From assembly GCA_031415695.1 (NCBI GenBank), contig JANOSH010000016.1:62001-126000 (forward strand): 64,000 nucleotides of DNA, written 5' to 3'. This DNA comes from JANOSH01 sp031415695. GTDB lineage: Bacteria; Actinomycetota; Acidimicrobiia; Acidimicrobiales; Ilumatobacteraceae. Positions 49,509-58,889 of the stretch are shown piece by piece (positions within the stretch are counted from its first letter, which is position 1; the number at the start of each line of letters is the position of its first letter). Made by a program: the position numbers and the translations under genes. Under the pieces are notes generated by a model, which made no database searches, was not told the origin of the DNA, and saw nothing but the letters and a program-made list of their open reading frames with translations.

Positions 49509-51302
49509 ATGACAGCTACGATTGTAGGTCCCCAGGTTCGCCCCACTGCACCCCGAAGCGGCAGGACGCATCGGCGGCTCGTGTTGTTCTTCGTCGTGAT
49601 GGCCATCGCCTTCATTCTCATCACGGTTCGGGTGGCATGGCTACAGACGGCGCAGTCGGCCAACTACGCCACCTACGGTGCCTCGCAGCGTGTTCGAAGC
49701 GTCATATTGCCTGCCAGCCGCGGCACGATATTTGACCGAAACGGTATTGAGCTTGCTGTGTCGGTGCCCCACACGACGGTCTGGGCCGATCCTCGGCTCA
49801 TGAAGGACAAGTCGTTCGCTCTCGGGGAACTCGTGCGCGTCCTTGGTCTCGATGCCGTCAAGGCCACCGAGTTGGCCATCAAGTTCAACTCTGCCACCGA
49901 GTTTGTCTATATCCGTCGTCAAGTTGCCGACGATGCAGCCCAAATGGTGCGAGACCTCAAGCTGCCAGGGGTGTTTTTCTTGACGGAGCCGAAACGCTTC
50001 GCGCCTGCTGGCGAGAGCGGCCGCAGCATCATCGGCTACACCGATCTTGACGGTAACGGCACCGCTGGAATCGAAATGACGAACGATGCGCTGCTCACCG
50101 GCACGCCTGGTGAGCTCATTCGAGAACGCGACAGCCAAGGCCGTTCAATCGCATCGGGCCAACATGCCACAACCCCGCCCAAGCCTGGGCAGGACGTCAT
50201 TTTGACCATCGATCGTCGGCTGCAATATCGAACCGAACAGATGCTAGTTGAACAAGTTAACGACACTCGGGCACGGGGTGGCATGGTGGTTGTTCTCGAC
50301 GCGAAGTCGGGCGATGTGTTGGCGATGGCATCGGTGCGACGATCCGATTCCACCGGTGACGTCCAGGTGACGAGCGCCAACCTTGCAGTCGTCGATACGT
50401 ATGAACCCGGTTCGGTTGCCAAGATCATTGCTGCGTCGGGTGCGTTGGAGGAAGGCACCACCGACCTCACGAAGTCTTGGGAAATTCCTTCCTCGCTCAA
50501 GGTGTTCGATGCCGTCATTACCGACGATGATCCGCACGGAACTATCTCGCTCACCGTTCCTCAGATCATCGCCGAGTCATCCAACATTGGCACCGTCAAG
50601 CTTGCCCAATCCATCGGCTCGCTCAACGTCGAGAAGTATTTGCGCTCCTTTGGTTTCGGCGCCACTTCCGGCCTGGACTTCCCGGGCGAATCAGCAGGGC
50701 TACTGCCCCCGTACCAAAAGTGGAGCGGCACGCAACGAGCAACCATCGCGTATGGGCAGGGCATTGGCGTTACCGGCATCCAGATGGCGGCAGCGATGAA
50801 CGTCATCGCCAACAAGGGCGTATACGTTGCCCCTCGCCTTGTCATGGGCACCATCGACGACGCTGGAGTCGAACGGTCGGCCGAGCCGTCCGCAACGCAC
50901 CAGGTAATTCGTCCTGATACTGCTGAGTTGATGAACAGCGTTCTGCGAGGCGTTGTGTGTTTCGGTACTGCGCGCGAGACCGCCCGTATAGAGGGGTACC
51001 CGGTTGCGGGTAAAACGGGCACCGCCTTCAAGGCACAGCCTTGGTTCAAAGGCCAGACCGACGGGTACCTCGACAAGGATGGCAAACGCCACTATTACGC
51101 ATCGTTCGCCGGATTTGTTCCGGCCGATGATCCACAGCTCACCATCTTGGTGTCGATCGACGAACCCGACTCGTCAGGCGACTTGCGCTACGGTCGTACG
51201 GCTGCCGCACCGCTGTTTACTACCGTTGCGTCCGAAGCGCTTCGTTCGATGAAAATTCCTCCACGGGCTGAAGGGACCGGCTGCGCGAAGGCACCAAAAT
51301 GA
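49509..51302 (+). CDS. ftsI: Septal transpeptidase, class B PBP (FtsI/PBP2 type)
   Basis: A 597-aa monofunctional transpeptidase that cross-links septal peptidoglycan. One N-terminal TM (about 28-50), a pedestal domain (about 60-230, including GSRGTIFDRNG-like ASRGTIFDRNGIELA), and the catalytic domain with EPGSVAK (SxxK), AESSNIG (SxN) and AGKTGTA (KTG). ATG 49509 lies 2 nt after the ftsL stop. The stop overlaps murE. Confidence 0.93.
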   Translation: MTATIVGPQVRPTAPRSGRTHRRLVLFFVVMAIAFILITVRVAWLQTAQSANYATYGASQRVRSVILPASRGTIFDRNGIELAVSVPHTTVWADPRLMKDKSFALGELVRVLGLDAVKATELAIKFNSATEFVYIRRQVADDAAQMVRDLKLPGVFFLTEPKRFAPAGESGRSIIGYTDLDGNGTAGIEMTNDALLTGTPGELIRERDSQGRSIASGQHATTPPKPGQDVILTIDRRLQYRTEQMLVEQVNDTRARGGMVVVLDAKSGDVLAMASVRRSDSTGDVQVTSANLAVVDTYEPGSVAKIIAASGALEEGTTDLTKSWEIPSSLKVFDAVITDDDPHGTISLTVPQIIAESSNIGTVKLAQSIGSLNVEKYLRSFGFGATSGLDFPGESAGLLPPYQKWSGTQRATIAYGQGIGVTGIQMAAAMNVIANKGVYVAPRLVMGTIDDAGVERSAEPSATHQVIRPDTAELMNSVLRGVVCFGTARETARIEGYPVAGKTGTAFKAQPWFKGQTDGYLDKDGKRHYYASFAGFVPADDPQLTILVSIDEPDSSGDLRYGRTAAAPLFTTVASEALRSMKIPPRAEGTGCAKAPK

Positions 51303-52723
51303 GCGCATCGTTGATAGTTCTGGCCACTTTCGCGCCAGACGGAGCATCGATAGTTGGGGGTGACGCACTGGTCAGTTCCATCTCGCACGACTCGCGCCGT
51401 ATCCAACCTGGAGGACTGTTTTGCTGCGCACCTGGCGACAATTTTGACGGCCACGACTTCGCCAGAACGGCGAGCGAGAGAGGTGCGTCTGCTTTGCTGG
51501 TCGAGCGCCTGGTAGGCACCGGTGTCCCTGAATTGCTCGTGCCGAACGTGCGGCGCGCCATGGGTCCCCTCGCGGCGCAAATCTTCGATAATCCGTCGCA
51601 TCACATGGATGTGGTTGGTGTTACCGGCACCAACGGGAAGACAACAACGAGCTGGTTGCTGCATGCCATTCTCGAGTCGGCTGGCCGTCGGTGCGGCCTG
51701 CTCGGCACGCTGTCGGGCAGCCACACCACGCCGGAGGCCCCTGACTTCCAAGAGCGGCTAGCGGAATTCTTCGCCGCTGGCTGTGTCGCCGTGTCGCTCG
51801 AAGCGTCGTCACATGGCCTAGCCCTCGGACGCGTTGACGGAACTAAATTTGCTGTTGGAATCTTCACGAACTTCAGCCAGGATCATCTGGACCTCCATGG
51901 CGACGAGGACCAGTACTTTGCCGCAAAAGCCCGCCTGTTCGACGCGAATCGCTGCGCCCTAGCAGTAGTAAACGTCGACGATGAACGTGGCGCATGGCTC
52001 CAAGAGCATCTCGACATTCCCGTGCGACCGTTCTCGCTTGCGGACGCGACCGACCGAGTGCTCACGGCTAGTACTGCGAGCTACACGTGGCGCGGCCAGC
52101 GCGTACACCTTTCATTTGGGGGTGAGTTCACCATCGCGAACGCCCTCGCCGCGTCCGAGGCCGCGCTGGCGTTAGGTCTACATCCAAGCGACATAGCGCG
52201 TGGATTGGAGATGGCGACCCCCGTTCCTGGCCGCTTCGAACCTGTACAGGTCGGCCAGCCGTTCGAGGTAATTGTCGACTATGCCCACACCCCCGATGGG
52301 CTCGCCAACGCAATCCGAGCAGCCCGTCAGGTCACGTCGGGTGATGTTTGCGTGGTGTTCGGCTGTGGTGGTGACCGGGACCGAACAAAGCGGGCGGCAA
52401 TGGGCGCCGTGGCGTCGGAGCTTGGCGATCGACTAGTCCTAACGTCGGATAACCCGCGAACAGAGGACCCGGCTGCCATCATTTCAGATGTGCGTGCCGG
52501 AATTCCTCCATCTCGACTGTCCACCGTGATCATCGAAGTCGATCGACGCACGGCGATTCGCCGTGCCCTGCAGTCGGCCAGAGCAAACGATTGCGTGCTT
52601 ATCGCCGGCAAGGGACACGAAACGACTCAAACGATAGGGACCACCCGAGTTCCGTTCGACGACCGGGTTGTTGCCCGTGAGTTGTTGGCCGCGATGCCAT
52701 ACACGAATGAGGCAAGCCCATGA
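51299..52723 (+). CDS. murE: UDP-MurNAc-tripeptide synthetase, meso-diaminopimelate-adding
   Basis: A 474-aa Mur ligase. ATP site VGVTGTNGKTTTSWLL; the carbamylated Lys region in YFAAKARLFD; the substrate loop TSDNPRTEDP, where DNPR indicates meso-diaminopimelate as amino acid rather than lysine. VDYAHTPDGL and IAGKGHETTQ complete the family. The gene overlaps both neighbours by 4 nt. It is followed directly by mraY; murF, usually between them, is absent. Confidence 0.94.
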   Translation: MSASLIVLATFAPDGASIVGGDALVSSISHDSRRIQPGGLFCCAPGDNFDGHDFARTASERGASALLVERLVGTGVPELLVPNVRRAMGPLAAQIFDNPSHHMDVVGVTGTNGKTTTSWLLHAILESAGRRCGLLGTLSGSHTTPEAPDFQERLAEFFAAGCVAVSLEASSHGLALGRVDGTKFAVGIFTNFSQDHLDLHGDEDQYFAAKARLFDANRCALAVVNVDDERGAWLQEHLDIPVRPFSLADATDRVLTASTASYTWRGQRVHLSFGGEFTIANALAASEAALALGLHPSDIARGLEMATPVPGRFEPVQVGQPFEVIVDYAHTPDGLANAIRAARQVTSGDVCVVFGCGGDRDRTKRAAMGAVASELGDRLVLTSDNPRTEDPAAIISDVRAGIPPSRLSTVIIEVDRRTAIRRALQSARANDCVLIAGKGHETTQTIGTTRVPFDDRVVARELLAAMPYTNEASP

Positions 52724-53781
52724 CCGCCATGTTTATCTCCGCCGCGATTTCGTTGCTTGCGTCGTTGGCCGGGACGAAGTTTCTCATTCGATTCTTCCGT
52801 GATCGCGGCAAAGGCCAGCCGATCCTCGGCAAAGAGGATCGTGGGCCGGAACATCAACACAAGCAGGGCACACCCACCATGGGTGGCCTCGCCATTGTCG
52901 GGGCCGCGTTCGTGGGTTATGTGGTGCCCCACCTGTTCATGAAGGGCGTGCCGTTCTCGAACCAGGCACTGTGGATGTTCGTCGCCGTGTTTGTCATGGC
53001 TGGGCTCGGCTTCATCGACGACTACCTAAAGGTTCGCCGACAGCATAACCGAGGCGTGTTGTGGAAACTCAAGGGGTACATCACTATCCTCCTCGCCGCA
53101 GCCGTTGCTGCGCCTCTCGTGTTTATCGAGGGAATAAGCACCCGTTTGGCGTTTACACGATATGACCTGCCCGGCTGGAACCTCGGCCGGTTTGGTTGGC
53201 TGATCTTTGCGACCATTGTGATCTTTTCGACGGTGAATGCTGTCAACGTCACCGACGGCCTCGATGGATTGGCCGGGGGTTCGGCCTTGTTCGGGTTCTT
53301 CGCCCTGACCATCATCGCGTTCTGGAACTTTCGTAACCGAGAGGTCTACGGCGTCGAGAGCGGCGGAACCATCAACCCGCTCGACCTCGCGATCTTCGCT
53401 ATCGCCTTTGCGGGCGCCTGCGCGGGCTTTTTGTGGTGGAACGCAGCTCCGGCCAAGATCTTCATGGGAGACGTCGGTGCTCTCGGACTCGGCGCGGCTT
53501 TGGCCATGTTGGCGCTCACCACCAACACGCACCTGCTCCTCCCGATCATTGCGGGCCTCAACCTCATGGAGATCGGCTCGGTGGCCCTGCAAATGCTTGT
53601 GTACAAAGCGTCGGGACGCACCCGCCGATTGTTCCGCTTGTCGCCGATTCATCATCATTTCGAACTTGTCGGATGGCCGGAAACTACGGTCATCATTCGG
53701 TTCTGGATCATCTCGGGCATGTGCGTTGCTGCTGCCCTCGGCCTGTTCTATGCCGACTTTGCTCGACTGCCAGGCAAGTAA
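52720..53781 (+). CDS. mraY: Phospho-N-acetylmuramoyl-pentapeptide-transferase
   Basis: A 353-aa membrane enzyme that makes lipid I by attaching UDP-MurNAc-pentapeptide to undecaprenyl phosphate. Signatures are KQGTPTMGGLAIV, GFIDDYLKV with DD near residue 95, NAVNVTDGLDGLAGG, AKIFMGDVGAL and RLSPIHHHFELVGWPE. About ten hydrophobic segments. Start ATG overlaps murE. Confidence 0.95.
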   Translation: MTAMFISAAISLLASLAGTKFLIRFFRDRGKGQPILGKEDRGPEHQHKQGTPTMGGLAIVGAAFVGYVVPHLFMKGVPFSNQALWMFVAVFVMAGLGFIDDYLKVRRQHNRGVLWKLKGYITILLAAAVAAPLVFIEGISTRLAFTRYDLPGWNLGRFGWLIFATIVIFSTVNAVNVTDGLDGLAGGSALFGFFALTIIAFWNFRNREVYGVESGGTINPLDLAIFAIAFAGACAGFLWWNAAPAKIFMGDVGALGLGAALAMLALTTNTHLLLPIIAGLNLMEIGSVALQMLVYKASGRTRRLFRLSPIHHHFELVGWPETTVIIRFWIISGMCVAAALGLFYADFARLPGK

Positions 53782-55124
53782 TGGCCAAAGAACGCGCACT
53801 CGTGTACGGCCTGGCTGTTGCCGGGCAGGCCACCGCCAGAGCCTTGATTCAGCGCGGATACAAGGTGCTAGCGGCCGATGATTACCCGACCGACGAGGGC
53901 TTGTCTTTTGCCAGCGACATGGGGATCGACCTGTTCGAATCGCCACCGCTCGAACGAATGGACCGACTCGCCGAGCGCGTCGACTTGGTCGTGCCCAGCC
54001 CGGGAATTCCCGAGCGGCATCCCATCATCGCGTCGGCGCGCCGCGTTGGTGTGCCTCTTCGCACCGAACTCGACCTTGCCTTCGAATGGGAACAAAACCG
54101 TGCCGACGGGCCGCGGCCGATGCTTGCGGTCACCGGGACCGACGGCAAGACCACCACAACGCTCATGGCCGTGGCGATGATTGAAGCGAGTGGCCAGTCG
54201 GCGGTCGCTGCAGGCAACACCGACGTTCCGCTGGTAAGTGCTTTGGACCTCGATGTCGACGTCTTCGTAGTGGAATGCGCCAGCTTCCGACTCGCTTACC
54301 TCACATGCTTTCGACCAGAAGCGGCAGCGTGGCTCAACCTTGCGCCTGATCACCTCGATTGGCACACAACACTTGACTCGTACGCGGCGGCAAAGGCTCG
54401 CATGTGGGAGTTTCAAAACGCCGACGACACCGCCATTGGGTTTGTCAACGATTCAACCGTGATGGCACACCTCAAGAACGCGCCCGCTCGCCATCTCACC
54501 TTCGGATCAACCGGCGCCAACTACTTCGTCGACGAGGGTTGGCTTGTCGGTCCAGGTGGTCGCCTCGCCCAAATTGCATCGATGTCTCGCAGCCTTCCTC
54601 ACGACATCACCAACGCGTTAGCAGCGTCGGCGCTAACGCTCGAAGCGGGGGTCTCGACGCCCGAGGCTATCGCCGACGCCCTCGCTAACTTTGCAGGGGT
54701 TGCCCATCGCATCAGCCTCGTTGGTGACTACGACGGCGTGCAGTGGTACGACGATTCAAAGGCAACAACACCCCACGCCGCGCTTACTGCTATCCGCGGG
54801 TTTTCATCGGTAGTATTGATAGCTGGGGGTCGCAACAAGAATCTCGACCTCGCTGCCATGGCTGGCGAGCCGTCTCGCATGCGTGGTGTGGTCGCTATCG
54901 GCGACGCAGCCGACGAGATCGCAGCCGCATTCGATGGCGTTTGCACAGTGGTGACCGCGTTGTCGATGGACGAAGCAGTCGAAGCTGCCGGACGTCTAGC
55001 CCACAATGACGATGTTGTGCTGCTCTCGCCTGGCTGCACGAGCTACGACTGGTATGGCGGTTACAGCGAGCGCGGCGACGATTTTGTGGCATGCGTTCAC
55101 GAGCGTTTCGGAAAGGGTCGGTAA
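53781..55124 (+). CDS. murD: UDP-MurNAc-L-alanine:D-glutamate ligase
   Basis: A 447-aa Mur ligase adding D-Glu. VYGLAVAGQATARALI, ATP site VTGTDGKTTTTLMA, and DHLDWHTTLDSYAAAKARM with the carbamylated Lys are present. The usual ExSSFQL is ECASFRL, and the usual GGxDKGxDF is GGRNKNLDL; DDSKATTPHA is kept. ATG 53781 overlaps the mraY stop by one base (TAATG). The deviations parallel those in MurC and MurG. Confidence 0.9.
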   Translation: MAKERALVYGLAVAGQATARALIQRGYKVLAADDYPTDEGLSFASDMGIDLFESPPLERMDRLAERVDLVVPSPGIPERHPIIASARRVGVPLRTELDLAFEWEQNRADGPRPMLAVTGTDGKTTTTLMAVAMIEASGQSAVAAGNTDVPLVSALDLDVDVFVVECASFRLAYLTCFRPEAAAWLNLAPDHLDWHTTLDSYAAAKARMWEFQNADDTAIGFVNDSTVMAHLKNAPARHLTFGSTGANYFVDEGWLVGPGGRLAQIASMSRSLPHDITNALAASALTLEAGVSTPEAIADALANFAGVAHRISLVGDYDGVQWYDDSKATTPHAALTAIRGFSSVVLIAGGRNKNLDLAAMAGEPSRMRGVVAIGDAADEIAAAFDGVCTVVTALSMDEAVEAAGRLAHNDDVVLLSPGCTSYDWYGGYSERGDDFVACVHERFGKGR

Positions 55125-56383
55125 TGGCAACTACCACCACAGTCGGTCGCGACGGGCTACGGCCACGGACCGGCCCGCGTGACGCGGGACGGGCAAACCA
55201 TCCTTCAAGTCGCCCGACGAACAAACGTCAAGAGCGTCGGGGCAAGCGACTGACCCGCGCCGTACAAGAACGGTTCGTGGCCAACGAGCAGCGGGCACAA
55301 CCCTTGGCGTTCTATGTCCTCGCGCTTGTGGTCGCCATCCTAACGCTTCTTGGATTAGTGATGGTCCTGTCAGCCTCGTCGATCGCTGCAATCCATCGAG
55401 AACAGTCCGGTTGGATGTACTTCCAACGACAGGTCATCTGGGCTCTGCTTGGTTTTGGGGCCTTCATGCTCGCCCTGAAGTTGCGGTACGACTGGTGGCG
55501 CAGCTTTTTCCGGATCGGACTTTTCGCGTCGTTCATCTTGATGCTACTCACGTTCGTACCAGGCATCGGACGTACCACCAACGGCGCTCGGGCTTGGATC
55601 GACCTCGGTCCCGTTGGCTTCCAGCCATCCGAGTTTATGAAGCTGGCATTGCTCGTCTATACGGCCGACCTTTTGTCGCGACGAGCCGACGATATGCATC
55701 GACCTGCACGCACGTTACGGCCAGCGATGATCGTGCTGACTGTTGCTTGCACCCTCGTTATGCTGCAGCACGACCTTGGGAACGCCATTGCGATGGCAGC
55801 CATCGTGTTTGCCGTGTTGTTTTTCGCGGGTACACCGTTGCGCCCCCTCGCCGGATACGGCGGTGTTATGGGAGGCGCTGCGATTGCATCGATGTTTGCT
55901 ACTGCGGCACGCAAAGCTCGTTGGGACGCCTTCATCGACCTCACCGCCAATCGTGACGACATTGGCTACCAGGTGTACCAGGCTCGCATAGCAATTGCGT
56001 CGGGCGGACTCGCAGGAGCTGGCCTTGGTGCTGGCAAAGCTAAATGGGGATTCCTACCTGAAGCTCACACCGACTTCATCTTTGCCGTGATTGGCGAGGA
56101 GATTGGCCTTCTTGGCGTTGTCGTTGTGTGTGGCCTGTTCATCGTACTCGGCTACATGGGTGTGCAGGTTGCGCTGCGCTGCACCGACCGGTTCGGTATG
56201 CTCCTGGCCGGTGGCATTACTGCATGGCTTCTCGTGCAAGCGTTGATTAACATCGGCGGTGTGGTCGGGCTCATGCCACTTACCGGCATAACGTTGCCGT
56301 TCGTGTCGTTTGGTGGCACCTCGCTGTTGACGACCATGGTCGCGGCTGGACTGTTGCTTAACGTCGCCCGATCGAATCCGTGA
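55124..56383 (+). CDS. ftsW: Septal peptidoglycan glycosyltransferase FtsW (SEDS)
   Basis: A 419-aa polytopic protein: a basic N-terminal cytosolic stretch of about 65 residues, then about ten TM segments. SEDS signatures are GFQPSEFMKLALLVY (with FxxGFQPSE), QHDLGNAIAMAAIVF, the extracellular HTDFIFAVIGEEIGLLG and the C-terminal LPFVSFGGTSLLTTMVAAGLLLN. The Asp in HTDF region is part of the catalytic environment. It polymerises lipid II with FtsI. ATG overlaps murD by one base. Confidence 0.94.
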   Translation: MATTTTVGRDGLRPRTGPRDAGRANHPSSRPTNKRQERRGKRLTRAVQERFVANEQRAQPLAFYVLALVVAILTLLGLVMVLSASSIAAIHREQSGWMYFQRQVIWALLGFGAFMLALKLRYDWWRSFFRIGLFASFILMLLTFVPGIGRTTNGARAWIDLGPVGFQPSEFMKLALLVYTADLLSRRADDMHRPARTLRPAMIVLTVACTLVMLQHDLGNAIAMAAIVFAVLFFAGTPLRPLAGYGGVMGGAAIASMFATAARKARWDAFIDLTANRDDIGYQVYQARIAIASGGLAGAGLGAGKAKWGFLPEAHTDFIFAVIGEEIGLLGVVVVCGLFIVLGYMGVQVALRCTDRFGMLLAGGITAWLLVQALINIGGVVGLMPLTGITLPFVSFGGTSLLTTMVAAGLLLNVARSNP

Positions 56384-57495
56384 CCTCAACGAGAACTCGA
56401 ACATTCGCCGTCATTGCGGGTGGCGGGTCTGGTGGCCATGTGCTTCCAGGCGTCGCGATTGCCGAAGCGCTCGCCGACATTGGCCATTCGCGAGACGAGA
56501 TCGTGTTTGTTGGCTCTCGACGCGGGATGGAATCGACACTGGTTCCACCCACCGGTTTCGGCCTCGAGACATTCACTCTCACCAGCTTTCCCCGCAAACT
56601 TCAGCTGCAACACGCCAAGGCGGTGTGGCATCTTGCTCGCGGGCTGGTGGGCGGCTACCGGCTGCTAGGTCGGTTGCGCCCCAAGGTCGTCATCTCGGTT
56701 GGCGGATACGTCAGCATGCCAGCGGTCCTTGCGGCTGTGGTGCGCCGAATCCCGATTGTGGTGGTGTCGTGGGATGCCAAGGCTGGAATCGCCACTCGTT
56801 TCGCGGCGCGTTTCGCCCGAATCTGTGCGGTGGGTTTCGACTCAATCGATCTGCCGCGTAAGGTTGTTACCGGTGCACCACTACGCGCCGCGATCGTTGC
56901 GGTCGATCGGGCTGGGGGTCGCAGCGCAGCTCGCCTATCGCTCGGTCTGCCGCTCGACAGGCATGTCATAGCTGTGGTGGGCGGCTCGCAGGGGTCCGGC
57001 CACATCAATAGCGTCGTTGACGACTTCGTGGAGCAGTTCAGCGGACGAACCGATTTGGCCATCCGCCATGTAGAGGGGCAACGCAATGCCGGCAATGGCC
57101 GCCGCCCGCGAACTAGCAGGTCGGGATTGATCTACCAACCGATTGCCTTCGAGGACCAGATGCCGCAGTTGTACGCGGCGATCGATCTGTTTGTCGGGCG
57201 GTCAGGTGCCGGCACGGTGGCAGAACTGGGTGCGGTTGGCGTGGCATCGATCCTCGTGCCCTGGGCTGACGCGGCCGAAGACCATCAAACCAACAACGCC
57301 CGAGTGCTCGCCGATGTCGGGGGAGCCGTGCTCATCGCCGAGGGCGACTTCACCGCTCAACACCTGGTCGAGGAAATCGACCGACTCATAACCGGGGGGC
57401 ATCTCCCACGCATGGACGCGGCAGCCCGTAACGTAGGAAGGAGGAACGCCGCTCACGCCATCGCTACGCTCGTTCAGGAACTCGCGAACTCATGA
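56380..57495 (+). CDS. murG: UDP-GlcNAc:lipid I transferase (MurG), divergent
   Basis: A 371-aa GT28 enzyme making lipid II. AGGGSGGHVLPGVAIAEAL is the acceptor-site loop (usually GGTGGH). GGSQGSGHIN and RSGAGTVAELGAVG with EDHQTNNA are the donor-site motifs. The usual HEQN before TNxxL is replaced: VVVSWDAKAG. That segment helps position the acceptor in known structures, so the clade may use other residues. GTG 56380 overlaps ftsW; the stop overlaps murC. Confidence 0.9.
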   Translation: MTSTRTRTFAVIAGGGSGGHVLPGVAIAEALADIGHSRDEIVFVGSRRGMESTLVPPTGFGLETFTLTSFPRKLQLQHAKAVWHLARGLVGGYRLLGRLRPKVVISVGGYVSMPAVLAAVVRRIPIVVVSWDAKAGIATRFAARFARICAVGFDSIDLPRKVVTGAPLRAAIVAVDRAGGRSAARLSLGLPLDRHVIAVVGGSQGSGHINSVVDDFVEQFSGRTDLAIRHVEGQRNAGNGRRPRTSRSGLIYQPIAFEDQMPQLYAAIDLFVGRSGAGTVAELGAVGVASILVPWADAAEDHQTNNARVLADVGGAVLIAEGDFTAQHLVEEIDRLITGGHLPRMDAAARNVGRRNAAHAIATLVQELANS

Positions 57496-58889
57496 CTCCA
57501 CAGCCTCTACTCGACCTGTCGATTCCCGGCCGATACCACGTCGTTGGTGTCGGGGGTCCGGGCATGAACGCGCTAGCCCTAGTACTACAGGGTATGGGCC
57601 ATGCGGTGAGTGGCTCCGACGTGCGGGAGTCGGCCGTCGTTGATCGGCTTCGTCAACATGGGGTAGTCGTGACAATTGGTCACGATCCGCAACTCGTTCA
57701 AGGAACCGACGCCGTCACTGCCTCGACTGCTATTCCTTGGTCGAACACCGAGATCGCGGCTGCCGTCGATGCAGGAATCCCGATGCTTAGCCGGGCTGGC
57801 ATGCTCGGATCGATCTGTGCGCAAGCCAAATCGCTGGGAGTTGCGGGCACGCATGGCAAGACCACGACGACGTCGATGCTCACCACAATCTTGCGCGAAG
57901 CCGGGTGGGATCCAAGCTTCATCGTTGGTGGGGACGCAGCCGACCTTGGCACCGGCGGGCTGTGGACGTCGGGTGAGTGGCTGGTGGTTGAAGCTGACGA
58001 GAGCGATGCCACGTTCCTTGAACTACCCCTTGCGGGCGCAATCGTCACCAACGTCGAAGCCGACCATCTGGAAAATTGGGGCACGTTCGACGCCATAATT
58101 GCTGGGTTCGAACGGTTCGTTTTGGGTGTCGACGGCCCGGTTGTAGTCTGCATTGACGATGCGGTTGCCCGGACTCTCACGGCCAGCCGACGGTGCGTAA
58201 CGTACGGCACCGACCTCGAGGCCGATTATCGGGTCGCCACCACCGTGCTCGGCCCCGGCTTCGCCACCTTCATGCTGGTGCGTCACAGGGTCGAGCTTGG
58301 TGAAATCACCGTGCCGCTGAGGGGAATGCACAACGTACGAAACGCCGCAGGTGCCATTGCCCTCGCCATGGAGGTGGGCGTGCCGTTTGCAGACGCGGCC
58401 TCGGGATTGGCGCGTTTCGGTGGTGTAGCTCGTCGCTTCGATCACCGGGGGACGGTCAATGGCATTACGTTCATCGACGATTATGCCCACATTCCTACAG
58501 AGATCGCTGTGGTGCTCGAAGCGGCACGATCAAGCGGTGATAGCTGGTCGCGAGTTGTCGCCGTTTTCCAACCAAATCGGTTTCGACGCATGGCAGTTCT
58601 GTCTCCTGAGTATGCGCATTGTTTCGCCGGTAGCGACCTAGCGGTCATCACCGAGATCTACCCGTCGGGCGACGTCCCGATTCCTGGGGTCACGGGAAAA
58701 CTCGTCGTCCACGCCATTCTCGACAGTCATCCTTTTCAACGGGTGGCATGGATAGCTGCCCGGTCCGATCTCGTCACATATTTGGCGACCGAGTTACGTG
58801 CAGGCGACGTGTGCATTTCGATGGGCTGCGGCGACATTGAAACCCTGCCCGACGAAGTGATCGCACAACTTCAGCTTGGCGTCGCATGA
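57492..58889 (+). CDS. murC: UDP-MurNAc:L-alanine ligase (MurC), divergent motifs
   Basis: A 465-aa Mur ligase. VVGVGGPGMNALALVL, GVAGTHGKTTTTSML and EADESDATFL are recognisable. The motif DYAHHPTEI is DYAHIPTEI, QPHRYSRT is QPNRFRRM, and GAGDI is GCGDI. Because MurC is essential and the only copy visible, these probably are clade-specific rather than inactivating. ATG overlaps murG by 4 nt, and the stop overlaps murB. Confidence 0.9.
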   Translation: MTPQPLLDLSIPGRYHVVGVGGPGMNALALVLQGMGHAVSGSDVRESAVVDRLRQHGVVVTIGHDPQLVQGTDAVTASTAIPWSNTEIAAAVDAGIPMLSRAGMLGSICAQAKSLGVAGTHGKTTTTSMLTTILREAGWDPSFIVGGDAADLGTGGLWTSGEWLVVEADESDATFLELPLAGAIVTNVEADHLENWGTFDAIIAGFERFVLGVDGPVVVCIDDAVARTLTASRRCVTYGTDLEADYRVATTVLGPGFATFMLVRHRVELGEITVPLRGMHNVRNAAGAIALAMEVGVPFADAASGLARFGGVARRFDHRGTVNGITFIDDYAHIPTEIAVVLEAARSSGDSWSRVVAVFQPNRFRRMAVLSPEYAHCFAGSDLAVITEIYPSGDVPIPGVTGKLVVHAILDSHPFQRVAWIAARSDLVTYLATELRAGDVCISMGCGDIETLPDEVIAQLQLGVA

